Source: Zantedeschia hybrid cultivar (lineage: Eukaryota; Streptophyta; Magnoliopsida; Alismatales; Araceae). From it: a stretch of 64,000 nucleotides of DNA. How positions within the stretch are numbered: the first letter of the stretch is position 1; every line of letters begins with the position of its first letter. The notes beneath the pieces were generated by a model that was given only the letters and a program-made list of their open reading frames with translations, had not been told where the DNA came from and ran no database searches. Location of the stretch: contig JARZZO010000002.1 of assembly GCA_030544215.1 (NCBI GenBank), positions 24,303,395-24,367,394 on the forward strand, in the 5' to 3' direction. Position numbers and translations under genes: made by a program. This document shows positions 1 to 12,441 of the stretch, piece after piece.

Positions 1-252
1 TTTTGTGGTGTAATTAGATATAGATTTCAGAGTCAATTCATTTTCAAGTGTTGGACATTATGTTTTTCGTATCTATTTTTTGTTTTGTGTCTCACATAGT
101 TGATGCGATGCTTTGAAAGAGGTCACACTATTGGCTTTTGCATCAATTTGATAAACAATTAAGTTGGAATCCTTCTCTAGATGCTTATAAACTTCTCTGT
201 GGTTTCTTTGCCAAGGGAAAGAAAGATGTTTGTAAGTCTTTTACCTCTACAG

Positions 253-624
253 GGATATGCTTATATATTGACACACCCCGGAATACCAACAGTCTTCTAT
301 GACCACTTCTATGACTGGGGTGATTCAATTCATGATCAGATTGTGAAACTGGTAGGCAGACTACCCTGCCGGTAATTAAGGAATTCCCTGAATTAGTGTC
401 CTTCAGTCCTCTTATTGTGAATCTTTGTGCAGATGGACATCCGGAAAGGCCAAGATATTCACAGTAGGTCGACAATTAGGATTTTGGAGGCTAATTCAAA
501 TCTCTATTCTGCCATCGTCGGTGAGAAAGTATGCGTGAAGATGGGCGATGCATCATGGTGTCCAAGCGATAAGGAGTGGATACTAGCAACCAGCGGAGAC
601 AGATATGCTGTGTGGCACAAGTAG
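253..624 (+). CDS. AMY2-like: Alpha-amylase (AMY2-type), last two exons, 5' part outside window
   Basis: Alpha-amylases (GH13) hydrolyse internal alpha-1,4 bonds of starch. I read two exons, 253-351 and 433-624, joined over an 81-bp intron (GT at 352, AG at 431-432), both in phase 0; the stop is TAG at 622-624. The 253 exon follows an acceptor AG and starts GYAYILTHPG, then PTVFYDHFYDWG, the conserved end of the catalytic barrel. The last exon gives MDIRKGQDIHSRS and ends in GDRYAVWHK, the C-terminal beta-sheet domain. The ending with SWCPS and RYAVWHK fits the plant AMY2 class (thought cytosolic) better than secreted AMY1 or plastid AMY3. No frameshift or stop is seen in the 96 residues, so the gene looks intact here. 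The family is about 410 residues long, so roughly three quarters lie left of the window. Positions 1-252 are read as intron; no upstream exon is recognisable there. Confidence 0.9.
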
Positions 625-2003
625 AGCTTTGGTAAGGTCAGTCTTGTATGAATGAAATGGATGCCCATGTTTGACGAGTAAGAGCAATACTTCTGGTAAA
701 CAAGAATGGTGTACCATTTCATTTTAGCTGTATTAATATAGAAAATGAGGGTCTGTGGTTGTAACTTCATCAGTCCTATAGATTTCTATAAAAATAATCT
801 GTTAGACGGTCAGTACTTACTGAGATTTTCGTTTTTCCAAACAAATAACGACCCGCTCGAAGCCGAGGAGCCTGTGTTGCATAGCTTCTGAGGGATCTGG
901 ACTAGCTGATGCCGACAGTCGGCTGGCTCCTATTAAAGGAAAACTGGGTCGGCTAATGCCAGCTCACTGACTTGATGTCAGTTTGGCACTAAGAGTTAGC
1001 TTACACGAGCTTACTCCTTGCGTCAGCTGATCTGATCCCTCTTTTAAGAGAGATTTAAGAAACTAACGTGGGCTACTTGAATGATATTTTCTTGAAAACT
1101 TTCAGTGTGTCCCTAAACTGAAGGCGAGGAACAGCAACCAGGCCAACTTAGAACCGATCCGCCTCATTACGCAGTTACGAAGAGGATTTCCTGAGTATTT
1201 CTGTGAAATGTTTAAGGCCGTGGACTACATTCTTGAGGTTTGACTGTCAATTTCTTCTTTGAAGATCACCAAATGACAATTGTGAAATGCGTCATCCCAT
1301 GACTTCCTCATCCTAATTCTTCTTGGCATCTTTATCCTTCCGCAGTCTTTCTCCCATATGAAGCTTCTTCTGCATGTTTGAGGGATACTTCCAAGGGGTA
1401 TTCCTGCAAGAGGTCGTAGACTAAGATCAGTAACCTGTACTCTATCCAAAATTATCGTACAGTGTTGGAAGAGAGATGAAATCACCCCAAAATTCTTTGG
1501 GGGAAGACCTTGAGAACCTGCTGAAATCCATGGCCTTCCTCTCCGGCAATAAAATAGTAGGGTTTCTGTTATTGTTGACAACATTTCAAGTTGATCGGTA
1601 ATATCTTTGTCCAAGGATTTCCTCCAAGTAGGGAAAATGAAGAAAAAAAAAAAGCAATGATTGGTTTAAGAGTTGAGTGAATCAGGCTAATCTATATGTC
1701 AATTCTCAAAATTTGATCCATTTCATAATTATGTAGATTGGAGGAATATGTGGTCACATTTGCTGTTGGATGATCAAAAAGTATGACCGAGCGGATCTAA
1801 TCCATGACCTGACATGGATTGGATCAGATTACCTATTTCCAAATTGCAATCCCAGCTTAGTTTGCATATCTTTGTCCCACTCCATAAAATATTAATGATA
1901 GCAATTCTAGTTTTATAAGTTTCTTGTGCATCATCCTAAGTAGTGGCGGTCCAACCCTTAGGAAAGGAGACGTAGCCAAATGTTGCATCCCTGGGTTGTT
2001 TAA
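625..2003. other. Amylase 3' flank and intergenic DNA, hairpin-rich at 905-1060
   Basis: The first 150-200 bases are the likely 3' UTR of the amylase gene. Two tidy inverted repeats follow: GCCGA/TCGGC with a 3-nt loop (911-923), and a compound hairpin at 957-988 (TGCCA/TGGCA outside ACTGAC/GTCAGT). A 129-codon open frame on the minus strand (1225-1614) resembles no protein I recognise and I do not call it. Confidence 0.4.
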
Positions 2004-2297
2004 GGGTGTGTTTGTCAAAAATTTTATTTGAAAGTCACTTTTGGCTTTCACTTCTCATATAGAATAAGTTAAGAGAGAGAGGTTATAATTAATTTTGTTT
2101 GTTGCAAAAGTTAATTCTGTAATAACAACTTCACTTTTTCTCTAATCTTAGAAGTTCTACCCTTTAGTTTTTGGTTGGAAGTTAAAACACAAGTAAAATA
2201 TTACATAAATGACTTTCAAGATTGAATCACTTTCACATAATATAATTAAATGGAAGTGCAAAAGTACTTCCAAATAGAAATTGTGCCAAACACGTCC
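2004..2297. mobile_element. Tourist-like (PIF/Harbinger) MITE
   Basis: The ends are imperfect inverted repeats: GGGTGTGTTTGTC at the left, and on the reverse strand of the right end GGACGTGTTTGGC. TAA flanks both sides (2001-2003 and 2298-2300), the 3-bp duplication typical of PIF/Harbinger. The 294-bp interior is AT-rich and non-coding, so it would have moved with a transposase supplied elsewhere. The same terminal sequence reappears in the 54-bp fold-back at 43292-43345. Confidence 0.6.
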
Positions 2298-2886
2298 TAA
2301 TCCAACGTGGACACAATCTGATCTTCAGCGTAATTTACCTTTTTCTCTACATTAGGTGAGTCCAGTCCTCCACAAGGATATTGCCAAGTAGAGCTGAATT
2401 AGTTGATGATGATGCTATGCTTCCCTTTTTCTTTTGCCTTCATTCAAGGAGTTCCTTTTTCAGAAGAAAAATTTTAATGCTTGTAGAATATTTGTTATGA
2501 AATAATATCAAAGAACATATCTAACCTGCGGTATACTGTAACCTTCTCCAATCTTCGCTATGCTTGGATTATGCGATAAATCCATCCATTTCACATGACT
2601 TGCCTCCGGGAATGTGTAACTTAATCCCATCTGAGGAGAAATGCTTGATCTCTGTTCTATAAAAGCTCAAATGTGTAGATCCAATTGCGCGGTTGCAACT
2701 GCATTGTCTTAGGACATAACAGCAAATATTACTCATTTCTCATAGAGTAATACTTACTACAATGCCCTCCTTCATCAGGGCTACACTCTGGAGAATTGCA
2801 GTAAATATGAAAGATATTTTTAATTTTGTAAGTTCGGCCCTACGTGCTCGATTTGTTCATATAGTCTGATCCTGTGTTAGTTTATT

Positions 2887-2912
2887 CGCGTATTATACGC
2901 GTATAATACGCG
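2887..2912. repeat. Perfect 26-bp palindrome in hAT-like element left end
   Basis: CGCG blocks flank and separate TATTATA and its complement, giving 13 paired bases with no spacer. A shorter relative with a GGG centre sits near 2996-3017, and a half copy lies at the right end near 4264. Subterminal palindromes of this sort are common transposase-binding candidates; that role is inferred. Confidence 0.7.
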
Positions 2913-3163
2913 TCCGTACGTATATTTGAAAAAAACGGACGTATGCCGAACAGTAGCCAAACATGCGGTAAAATTCGTGGATTTTACTGTTGGCCGTATT
3001 ATACGGGTATAATACGCCATACGTATTAAACGGATGGTAAAATTCGGCCCATGCCCATTTGGCTCGGTTACCCGGCGGCCCAGTTTTGGCCCACTCCCTC
3101 CTCCAACCCTAAATCCCCAAAACCTGTTACCCCCAAAGCATCCCGAGCATCCAGATTCCAGCA

Positions 3164-3393
3164 GCGCCGTCGTCCTCGTCCCCGAGCATCCAGCAGCGCC
3201 GTCGTCCTCGTCCCCGACTCCGAGCATCCAGCAGCGCCGTCGTCCTCGAGCAGCGCCGTCGTCCTCGTCCCCGAGCATCCAGCAGCGCCGTCGTCCTCGT
3301 CCCCGACTCCGAGCATCCAGCAGCGCCGTCGTCCTCGAGCAGCGCCGTCGTCCTCGTCCCCGAGCATCCAGCAGCGCCGTCGTCCTCGAGCAC
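3164..3393. repeat. GC-rich minisatellite with higher-order structure
   Basis: Three unit types share the start CAGCGCCGTCGTCCTCG: A of 32 bp, B of 38 bp (A plus a 6-bp insert) and C of 19 bp. They run A-B-C-A-B-C-A-C, so an 89-bp higher-order unit is duplicated and then partly repeated. Unit lengths are not multiples of three, and several frames stay open on both strands, which explains the many arginine/serine-rich frames here. It lies inside the hAT-like element. Confidence 0.85.
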
Positions 3394-4304
3394 CGCCGTC
3401 GCCGTCGTCGCCGCGCCAACGCCACCGCTGAGCCACCGCCGCCGTCGCCGCGCCAACGCCACCGCGGCGACCGTTGATCGTTGCTCCATTCTGAGCATAA
3501 GTAAGATCTTTAGAAAGTGAATTTTATTGCAAGAATCTGCCGTAGGTCAACCTTGCTAAATTAAACACAAAAAAATCATTAGTACTTGGGCGATGTGAGA
3601 AATTGTGGGAGGAGGAGATGCATACCTAAGGGGAGGAGGAGATTCTTCTAGACAATGGGGCAGGAACTCTTCTAGTCTTTGAGGTATCTGATGAGCAAGA
3701 GCTCAAGTAAAATCACAATGAGCATCAGCAAAGGATCGTATCTGAAAACTTGGTTGCAATTCAGGCTGGGTTGCACGGAGAATTTGAGCACAAACTACTC
3801 CATCTCACTCGTCACCACGGGGCCCAGATTCCTTTAGAACTAGCTATTAAGATATCCTTCAACTGTACAGCTAATTATGATAGTAGAAAACCACTTGGCT
3901 ACTGTCTACGAGGAAATCCTTTGTACTAGATCATGCACCCACCTCGTCGGATAACATTTAAGAATGTCCATTAGGGTCATTTTGAGTCAAGAAAATTGTT
4001 TATTTTCCTAACCAATAAGACATTCTTTATTGTGTGATGTGGTGACAACTAAAACTTTTAGATGGTAATGTTATTGTTTTTTTAATTCTTGTGGTCATAT
4101 AAGAAATATGCATCCGTATTTTTCACTACGAATTTATCAAACTTTCCGTATAATACTCCGCATGTTTGCCGTTCCGTATTTTTGAAATAGGCGTTTTTTT
4201 GACCGAATTTTTGACCGTCTTATTCAAAATTTAACTCGAATTATACTCGTACGTACTTTTGCCGTATTATACCCGTCACGTATTTAACTAACTATGGTCT
4301 GATC

Positions 4305-5254
4305 TCTAATTAGATGATCCAAAAATTTTAAAAAATAAAAAAACTGAATTGCAATCAATAGTAAAAAAAAATCCTTAATGGATCAAACTCAACAATAACT
4401 TTTAACTTTTTTAAATTTTTTTTTAACTCGTCCAATTGGAGATTGAGCTGTACGAAGCAGGTGGGGAATATAGGACCCGACTCAAAAAAATTTTAAAATA
4501 GTATTTTTATGTTTATTGTAATATGCTACAGTACAGCATTGGAAATATGGCGATGATGAGTATTACTCTTTCTCAGAACAGATTTTAGCTTGGGCAAGGT
4601 TTGGGCCTCCAGAGGAGTCCATTGGACTTCCCATGCAACTCGGTTAGGCCCGGCCCCAGCCTTCACAGACGCACGCCCCAACTCCGTAGTGCGCGTGTCA
4701 TGTGCGCGTGAGAGGGTGCTTACGCATGTGCCAGCGTCTCTGAAAGGTGAAAGAAAAGTCGCGGTCATGTCATGGTTATTTGTCAAAACCCTCATCATTC
4801 ACTCCATTGAAGGAGCTGTGAGACCCCGGCCGCGCACACACCCCTCGTTCACCGCTCCCAACCCCACCGAATAATTTACACAACGGGGAAACACCGAAAC
4901 ATAACTTTTCCCAAAAGACGAACACTCATCTCATGCGCCACTGGTGGGGTGGTGCAGTACCCATGAAAAGCAAAAAGAAAGGGAAACAGAAACATACGTT
5001 AACACTTCATGTGATGCGACCACAATCACGTCCAACACCCGTCTCCACAGCCCTAGGGCCACCATTATTCTTCACATGATGCCTGCACTGCTCGGTGCTC
5101 GAAGGTGCCTGCAACGCCTTTGTTTGCTGGCTCTCCTTTCCCCAGGCTACTTTGAGTCAGTAACAATGCTTTTATATTTACGTGTATTGATAAACTATGT
5201 AATTGAAATGACTGGGATAGACTCTAGTGGCGTGACGTGACGGAGATTATTCGG
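4305..5254. other. Intergenic, no supported gene
   Basis: AT-rich sequence to about 4560, then a more GC-balanced stretch. Short open frames occur on both strands around 4526-4874 and 4944-5240; none shows a recognisable domain. Confidence 0.4.
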
Positions 5255-5600
5255 ACATTAGGTCATAAGTATGATTGGGTCAATGAGGTTTTGAACTAAG
5301 TCATATGAGGTCTTGAATTAGGTCAGTAGGGTCTGGACTAGATCAGTAGAGTTCCAAATTAGACTGTTTTAAATTAGACCCATGTATTTGACAAAATTCA
5401 GTGAAGTCTCAGGACCCCATTGAATGAACTTTAGATCTGCCACTGGATAAATCAACACTTACTTGACTCTCCTGGTTGCATAGTCCATGCATTTAAGATG
5501 ATATAATGCGGAGTAATAGGCTTACGTGATTCTCCTGGTTGCATGGTCTATGTATTTAAGTTGATAAAAGGCAGAGTAATATGTTTTTTTTTTTTTCCAG
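5255..5600. repeat. Degenerate short tandem repeat followed by a 63-bp duplication
   Basis: From 5255 to about 5390 a loose unit of the form GAGGTCTTGAATTAGGTCAGTA recurs with drift. From 5468 a block beginning TCTCCTGGTTGCAT is repeated 63 bp later at 5531 with a few substitutions. Nothing coding is seen. Confidence 0.6.
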
Positions 5601-6244
5601 TTAAGGTGGGTAAAAAACTTTGGTGATTTAAATTGTCATCTGTTATCGATGACAATTTAGGTCGGACTCAAGTGGAGATGCGTAAGGCCTTGGATAGTTT
5701 TTGGGTATCGGTTTTACACACTCACTGTAAGCTAATAACCCCGACTCTCCTTGCCGAAGAGCAGGGAGGGTAAAGAACTATGACTACTAAGCCAAGTTTC
5801 AACCCAGTAGTAATGAGCGAACTGCGGCCCAACTATCTCAGTCCATCTTAGATCGATCTTACTCAAGGCTCAAACTGCTACATATATATCCTCTCAAGTT
5901 ACTTAAAAGTAGACCAACATATGTATGAGAATCTCATAAGGTTCCGTACCCACTCACGCTATAGATAACATCATTAGTTACATAATTCTCTTTTTGGGAA
6001 TGTCCTCCATTCTTACACATTTCTTCTCATAGTACTTCTCTATCTAGCTTGAGCATTGGAGTAGAGTATCCCCTACATTAATCTCGAAGGGCCTTTGAGC
6101 ATTTTTCTTCCTCGTAGGTCCAGGATTTTAATCAATGGTCTATTGGCATATCCGTCTCCTACTTGGCCTTTTCAATTCTTATAACAATACCATAGCCATT
6201 TTGGTCTAAAACTCAGAAAGAAGAGTATCTTGGAATGAGGACAT

Positions 6245-6270
6245 GAGAGAGAGAGAGAGAGAGAGAGAGA
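6245..6270. repeat. (GA)13 microsatellite
   Basis: Uninterrupted GA dinucleotides. No associated gene is recognised. Confidence 0.95.
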
Positions 6271-6572
6271 TTTCCAACATTGTTACAAAAAAATAATATT
6301 TGCATATACACATCTAAGCAATTTGGCAAGTGATGACGGAGAAGATTAACAAAGGGAGTCATTATGTTAGCAGCTTCAGGACTTGATAGGCCTCTCAATT
6401 TTGATGTTAACATCACGCATGCTAGTGTACGTAAGGGGGCGAGGGGCTTTGAGGGATGCCGCATGAATTGGACGCTTTTCCAATGCTATCCATTTCTTCT
6501 CGCCAACGCGTTAGAAAAAGATCCTCCTTTTATTTTTAGACAGGTCTGCCTTGCAATGCATGGTGCAGGATT

Positions 6573-6753
6573 TGAGAGGAGATTTTCTCGGTACATATTT
6601 GGACGGGAGTCTAATAGTACGGAGAGGAGGAGAGAGACTAAACAATGTAAAAAATATCTCATGTGATTTTAAAATTTGACAAATACTTGATCTCTCTTAC
6701 TTTCAATACTGTTAAACTTCAGTTCAAACATATATTAAGAGAAACTCTTCTCA
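6573..6753. mobile_element. Long-TIR MITE, copy 1
   Basis: The left end (TGAGAGGAGATTTTCTC) is the imperfect inverse of the right end (ending CTCTTCTCA); pairing extends about 55 bases inward and includes a conserved AATAGTA / TACTGTT region. A second copy lies at 22791-22970. Family and target duplication are unresolved. Confidence 0.5.
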
Positions 6754-7337
6754 ATTTAAAAAGCATATTCCCACCCTCCCTTTTGTGCTTGTCAGAGGAC
6801 GACTATATAACGTACCACGGCCGCAGCACGTATGTCATATATGGTGCATCAAATTCCATACTTCTCTCGGATTCCAAAAGGGAGTTCCAGCTTACAGGAA
6901 AAAAAAGGAAGGCCAAACGGAAAGCAATGATCACTTCTCCACGTCTTTTCCAAAGGCACTGGGGAAGAAAAAGATCATTCTTTGCCAAGTCTAAATTCAT
7001 ATCCGCTTTACTCAAGAGTATACATTAATGTGCATCTTATTAGAAAGCTTATGTACATTTTGTAAACGTACATAGTTTGATATCCGCTTTACTCAAATAG
7101 ATATGTATTATTGCGCATTTAACATGACCCTCTCTCTCAGAACTTGTGGATATTTACAAGTTGCAAAGGTGTGACCCGTTTGTTCCAAATATCCGTACTA
7201 GCTAATCCTACTTTTAAGTTTATATTTTAGTTGTTTATATGACATTTATCATAATATAAGTAGATGGATTCCTACGTACGTTCTTATCTACATATTTTAG
7301 TTAATATTCACTTTTTTTATTTTATTTACTGTCAAGG

Positions 7338-7391
7338 CCGCAAAGAGCTAGAGTAAAACTTTGCCCGCAAAGAGCTAGAGTAAAACTTTGC
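7338..7391. repeat. Exact 27-bp tandem duplication
   Basis: The 27-bp unit beginning CCGCAAAGAGCTAGAG occurs twice, head to tail (7338-7364, 7365-7391), with no visible mismatch, so it is recent. A separate pair of ATATCCGCTTTACTCAA blocks lies about 80 bp apart around 7000-7100. Confidence 0.85.
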
Positions 7392-8093
7392 GAGGCTTTG
7401 TCTCCACATGGCCCGAAATCGTGTCCGTGGCTTCGGGATTTCATGCTTGTTCCCTTTTGATGACTGCAAGAGTCCCAAGTCTATACCTCAAACAGAGCGG
7501 TAATACTTTTTAGAGTCCGATTCCTATCAGTGCAACTTTGGTTGGTATTCCGACGAGAATTTCACAATGGGGGTTAATTGCTTTGCCATGATGCATTAGC
7601 TCATGTGTTACAGTGTTAGCGTTGCGAGAAGTAACTTAGTCGCTCATAACATATAACTCATGCATTGGCTCATGATCAAAACCCAGACATGCCTATAGCC
7701 TGTCTTAGGCTGTGGTCCACTGTAAAAGTAGGTAGAGGTTGGAATGGCTAAAAGGATCACCTTCTTTTTCTTTTTTGCCTTCACTTTACGTGGTATGCTA
7801 ACGTCCTTTTAAGTGCGTCCCGCCTTTGTCAACGCCGCTAGTGTAGGCGTCCCCCAACACCCTCCAAAATGCTTCGTCATATTTGATCCGAACATGCGTC
7901 ATCATCTCTTAACTTGAGAATCCTACAAACTTTGATTGCTTAGAATGCAGAGTCCATGTTCCTGTAAGTACGTGTGAGGATGAAATTCGATGAGTATAGA
8001 GAGGAGAGGAAGTAGAAAAACTCCATGTGAGGGTTGTTTTGAACTACTCGCCTGCTCTCTGCACTTACCGAATTTCATCTTTACTTGTACTTA
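7392..8093. other. Intergenic, nothing recognised
   Basis: No open frame with a familiar domain, no RNA gene and no clear repeat ends were seen. Confidence 0.4.
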
Positions 8094-8834
8094 ATGTCTG
8101 GTTTGGTAAAGATTGGAGTTCAGATTCAACGCATTCAGATTCAATGAAAATTTAAGAGTTGACGAATTTTGTTAAATGAAAACAAAAGTTGATTAGGAAA
8201 AAATTCAGATTTGGATTCATATTGAAATTAGACACTGTTTTAGATTTTTCGTGTATCCCCTGTGATGCAATTGGGGTGTTCATGAGTCCGAGTCGGACCA
8301 CCTGCGCAACATTCAAGTCAGCAAGAGGATACATGTTTAGAGCGTATTGGGGTTGAAGGGAGAATATTCCACCTACCTTGATTAGATGCACTTGGCCTCT
8401 TTTCCTTTAATGAAAATGAGGTAGGTGGTAACTCCTTGAGATCTCCAATGGGGGACTATTCTCATGATCTGAGTGGGCCGAATGGGTGACAGGCGGGCCT
8501 TCCCTGTGGCTGCTCCCCTCTCCCCCACGGGCCGTTGATAAAGGCCGAGCCCAAACAGGTAAAAAAATCCCCTCATCACCATGAAAATAAGATGGGAGGA
8601 ACATCTCCATATTAACGTGCACTCTTTTCTACTACTTTTTACTTTTACCCTCAAAAAGATATTCACAAGAAGGAGTGAAAGATATATCTGTCTTTTGGTG
8701 TAGTCTCAAATCTATTTTTTATTCATTTTAAACAAAAAATTAAAACTAAGAGCATTTTCTCAACTTTAAATACTTGAATTGATGACTTTTCAAATTTTGG
8801 ATTCTTTCAAAGAAAAGTATTCCCAAACGAGACC
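8094..8834. mobile_element. Probable PIF/Harbinger-type non-autonomous element
   Basis: The left end ATGTCTGGTTTGGTAA and the reverse of the right end (GGTCTCGTTTGGGAA) are imperfect inverted repeats, and TTA flanks both sides (8091-8093, 8835-8837). The interior of about 740 bp has no transposase. A GC-richer block around 8440-8560 may be a later insertion. Confidence 0.45.
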
Positions 8835-8837
8835 TTA

Positions 8838-10420
8838 GAAGATCCAGATTCTTAAAATACTATTAAGGTCGGGTGTCTAAAGTAAAAGACGTGATGTATC
8901 ATGTTGAATGTTGAACTAAACTCGATCCGACGGTTGCTCTGCGAATTGAGCTTTGCACTATCCTAATTACCATGGAGCGAAACCCTTTGCTTTGTGAAAC
9001 CAAGAGTCCTGCTAATGAAAAGGCAATAAGGCCCCATAGCTGGTTATCATAATGGGGATAGAGACCAGATTGTCTGATTTCTAATTAAGATATCAGATCT
9101 GCTCTGGTCTTTTATTCGTTGATATGTGGTTGAGCATATGAGACTAGGTATGTGAATGGCATAGGTCTCGGTAGACCTATATGCAGATCGAGCCATGTTA
9201 ATGGATCCAAGCAGGCCCATTAACAGGTCCAAGCCTGTTTTGTCAGCCCTACACAGGACCAAATCTCTCCTTCCCTTCTGAGTCACCCCTCTCTCCCATT
9301 CTTCTCCTCTATTAGCAATGGCCAATGGGTGGGCTCTAGAGGCATCCTCCAGGGCACTCGGGGAGGAGGAGGAGATCTGCTAGGGGTTTGGTATGATACT
9401 ATTAGATAGGAGAGATTGGGCTGATCCAAACTGGCCCACAAATTAGCCGTACGGAAATAAATTTACGTTCAGTAATAACTGCTGCAATGTGTCATAATAA
9501 CGTCGGATTGTGCAGGCACGATCTTTCATGATGAGACATGATTTATTTTTTTAAAAAAATTAATCATTTAATAAAAAAAATCAAACAATACAAATGACCT
9601 CCTGCAAACTGCCCCCACACCTTAAAATTTTAATAAAAAGATAAACACGTCTTTGATGTAGCTGTACACTACCACAGAGGTTAATGGAGCGAGTATTACT
9701 GTGTGCAAGAGCGGTGCATTTTTTACTGGCCCAATGCAGAGCAAAGAGTTGCAATCATGAACATGCATCGAGCAGTGGGAGTGCTCACCTACCCACGAGC
9801 ACAACATAACACCCCCCCACCTAAGGAGCAGTCTATCTATACTCCTATGTGGGGGAAAAAGCCGAGAGCCTTTTTTGCAGGTAAACAAAGACAGCAAAAC
9901 CGTGTGTGCTTCTAGGAGTAGGGACTCCCTTTTGAGGGTCTCTTCTCTGTGGGGGTTTGTGGTTCTGTTCTTATCGGTATCATAGCGTGTTGTGTTCCTT
10001 TTTGTAGGTTAATTTACTCTCACGTAGCGTTGTCGTAATCATGGGAGTGGATGACTCCGAATCCCACGGCAAGAAAGTGATATCTATAGTCTTGAAAGAG
10101 AGAACTTTGTCTAGATTTCAAACAAGTGACAGCTCGAGTTCCTTTGGATTAATCAACCATGAAGTCTTCCAATTCGCCTCCGGTTCTTATGTACGAGTGT
10201 AATCCACGCAAAAAGAAAAAAGGGAAATTGGAAAGCAAGTGCCAAGGCAGTGACTGCCTCCACTTCATCACCCCAAGAGAGGTTGGCAAAGAAGGGTGGA
10301 AAAATAGGAGAACTACACATCTTTCTTTTAATCTATGGCGGCTAACATTCTTCTAGGTAGTCATATTAATTAAGGCCTTCTTTGGTGCCATTTCATGACC
10401 ATGTTTGCAGTTCCAGAAAC
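8838..10420. other. Intergenic, no supported gene
   Basis: Around 9990 a CGGTATCATAGCG string faintly recalls a Met primer site, and near 10040 a short frame starts ATGGGAGTGGATGAC. This could be a copia relic, but too little remains to call. Confidence 0.3.
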
Positions 10421-10834
10421 TAGGGATGTAAATTAGGTAGGCTAGGCTCGATTATATGATAATTTTGGTCTGATTTAAATTCAACATAGTTTAATTCAAT
10501 TTTAACCCAGCCTAAATTCAACCTAAATTTAACCTATTCAGTCCAAATTCAGCCTCAATTCAATACTGAGTAAGTTGGATTGAGTTGGGTTGAACTGTTC
10601 CTATTTATAAATGATTTATTATAAGTGTTTTACATTCTGTATGAATTATTGTAAAAGTCAATAGATTAAACTGAGTCAACCTGTTTTCAACTCAACTCAA
10701 CTCAACTCAAATTTAACTAATGTCAACTCAAATTTAACCCAACCTAATTTATGTAATTTAAGCTAACTCAATTTCTTTTAATATGGGCTGGATTGAACTG
10801 GACAACAGGTTGGTCTGCCCAATTGACATCCCTA
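10421..10834. mobile_element. hAT-type MITE with 8-bp target duplication
   Basis: Ends are TAGGGATGTAAATTAGG and, at the right, AATTGACATCCCTA, an inverted pair of the TAGGGATGTCAAT type frequent in plant hAT MITEs. Flanks CCAGAAAC (10413-10420) and TCAGAAAT (10835-10842) are an 8-bp duplication with two mismatches. The 414-bp interior is low-complexity, full of CAACTCAACC/AATTTAAC-like repeats, and non-coding. Confidence 0.7.
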
Positions 10835-10842
10835 TCAGAAAT

Positions 10843-12408
10843 CATGATTTTTATAACCTTTGTTTGTTAAAGAAAATGGTTGTCGTAACGACAATTCACA
10901 TAGTTAGATGGACTACCCTAAACTAACTCTAAGCTAGTCTACATTGAGGAACCAACTTGTCACTGCGGTGAAATGGACGGATGGTGGTATGAAGGGAAAA
11001 AAAGGAATGTTAAGTATAAGAGTCGTATTAATCAATTTTCTTAGGGTAAAAGTTAACATTATGTTGGCAATATTATGCTGAAGATGCGCAACTAATACAA
11101 CAAACATCATCACGATTAAAAAGAACTTTGAGATATGCCGGTTGTTCTAGTGGACTTCAAGGCATGCGAGCATATCAATGTCATCATCTAGTACCTCTTG
11201 TAATGTTGCGATATAGCTTGTTATATTACTTGCCTGATGTGTCTTCCTTTCGGCCGGACTGTCTTGGGAGGAGAAGTCTCAGAGCAGGTGGGTGCTCCCC
11301 CCTCCTACGAAGGCTTTCTCATCGTCAGCCTCCGGCGGATCGACGTCGCTCCGGTGATGACGGCTTGGACGGGGAGGAAGGATTGTCAAAGAAGAAATAA
11401 AGAACACAGCCTGATTTGTTCTCTAGAACTGATTCTGCACCATAGGCCGCAGAATCAAGTTTGATGAGTTTGCCTAACAATCCTTCAAAGTAAGATTCTA
11501 TATCAAGATTTGTTATGTTTCCAATAAGTTGCAAGTTCACAATCACAAGTTGCATCCTTGCATAATCAAATCCATCAAAGCATTATATATTCTCATGGGT
11601 TTCATAATGCAACTTGTTATTATTACTCTATTTTATTTACAGAGTGTTATACTAAGTTATTTCAACGATTAATCAAGTATTCTCCTCTTCGAAGAATGTA
11701 ATTAACATTATTCATTTATGAGTAGCGGAATCGAATCAAACAAACAATTACAATCACTTGAATAAGTCAGATAAAACATACCAATAATTTCAAATGTCAA
11801 AAAATCATAAAAAAATTCTCAACACTTTTGTAAGTGACGGTTTTCTTCGTAGGTTCATGATCCCGTGATTCTCGTCCTTAACGGAGTGAGGGAGGATTTA
11901 CCCCCTATGATTTGGGGCTAATTGCCCGAGTCGTGGGCGTAATTATGTTTGAGTTTCATAATGGGTTTCGTTAACTGCTATCTATAGTAGTTGTGATGTT
12001 TTGAGAGATGGTCGAATATTTCGAGACATCACTCACTTTCGAGAGAGTGAGTGGGTTTCCGAGTGAGCACCAAGGTCACACAGGGCATTATGGGTTTTGA
12101 ACCTGTCATTTGCCGAACTGTCCGTCCTACGGAGTGAATGCGTCGGTAGCGGAGCCCTTTCTTGGGCCTGTTCGAGGAGATTGGGCCTAAATGGGCTCCT
12201 ATTGGGTCAGTCCACTTTCACCCTCTCCAACTGTATAAAATCTTTAAGATTAGCATCCATGCCCCTACATAAGCGCAGTGTTAAGGGCATATCTGTCATT
12301 TACGTCCATTGACCAATGGTGTTGACAGCGAAGACATAAATTTCTTATAAAATATAAAAATGTCAAAAACAATTGGTTTATTTGGCACCGTTCATTTCTC
12401 TGGTGGAG

Positions 12409-12441
<33 letters not shown>

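Larger units (their letters stand above)
2872..4296. mobile_element. Non-autonomous hAT-like DNA transposon, 1.4 kb
   Basis: GTCTGATC occurs directly at 2864-2871 and 4297-4304, an 8-bp duplication as made by hAT transposases. The ends are imperfect inverted repeats sharing GTTAGTT near the tip and TATAATACG further in. A subterminal CAAACATGCGG is also inverted between about 2965 and 4160. No transposase frame exists. The left end holds a perfect 26-bp palindrome (2887-2912), and the interior carries the minisatellite described separately. The MITE-like ends and coding-poor interior suggest a deletion derivative or a gene-fragment carrier. Confidence 0.6.

Noticed and set aside
1225..1614. 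129-codon minus-strand frame
   Set aside because: No recognisable domain, no splice context and no second exon nearby.
3034..3477. Arginine/serine-rich open frames
   Set aside because: Several frames on both strands are open because of the minisatellite; none has a gene structure.
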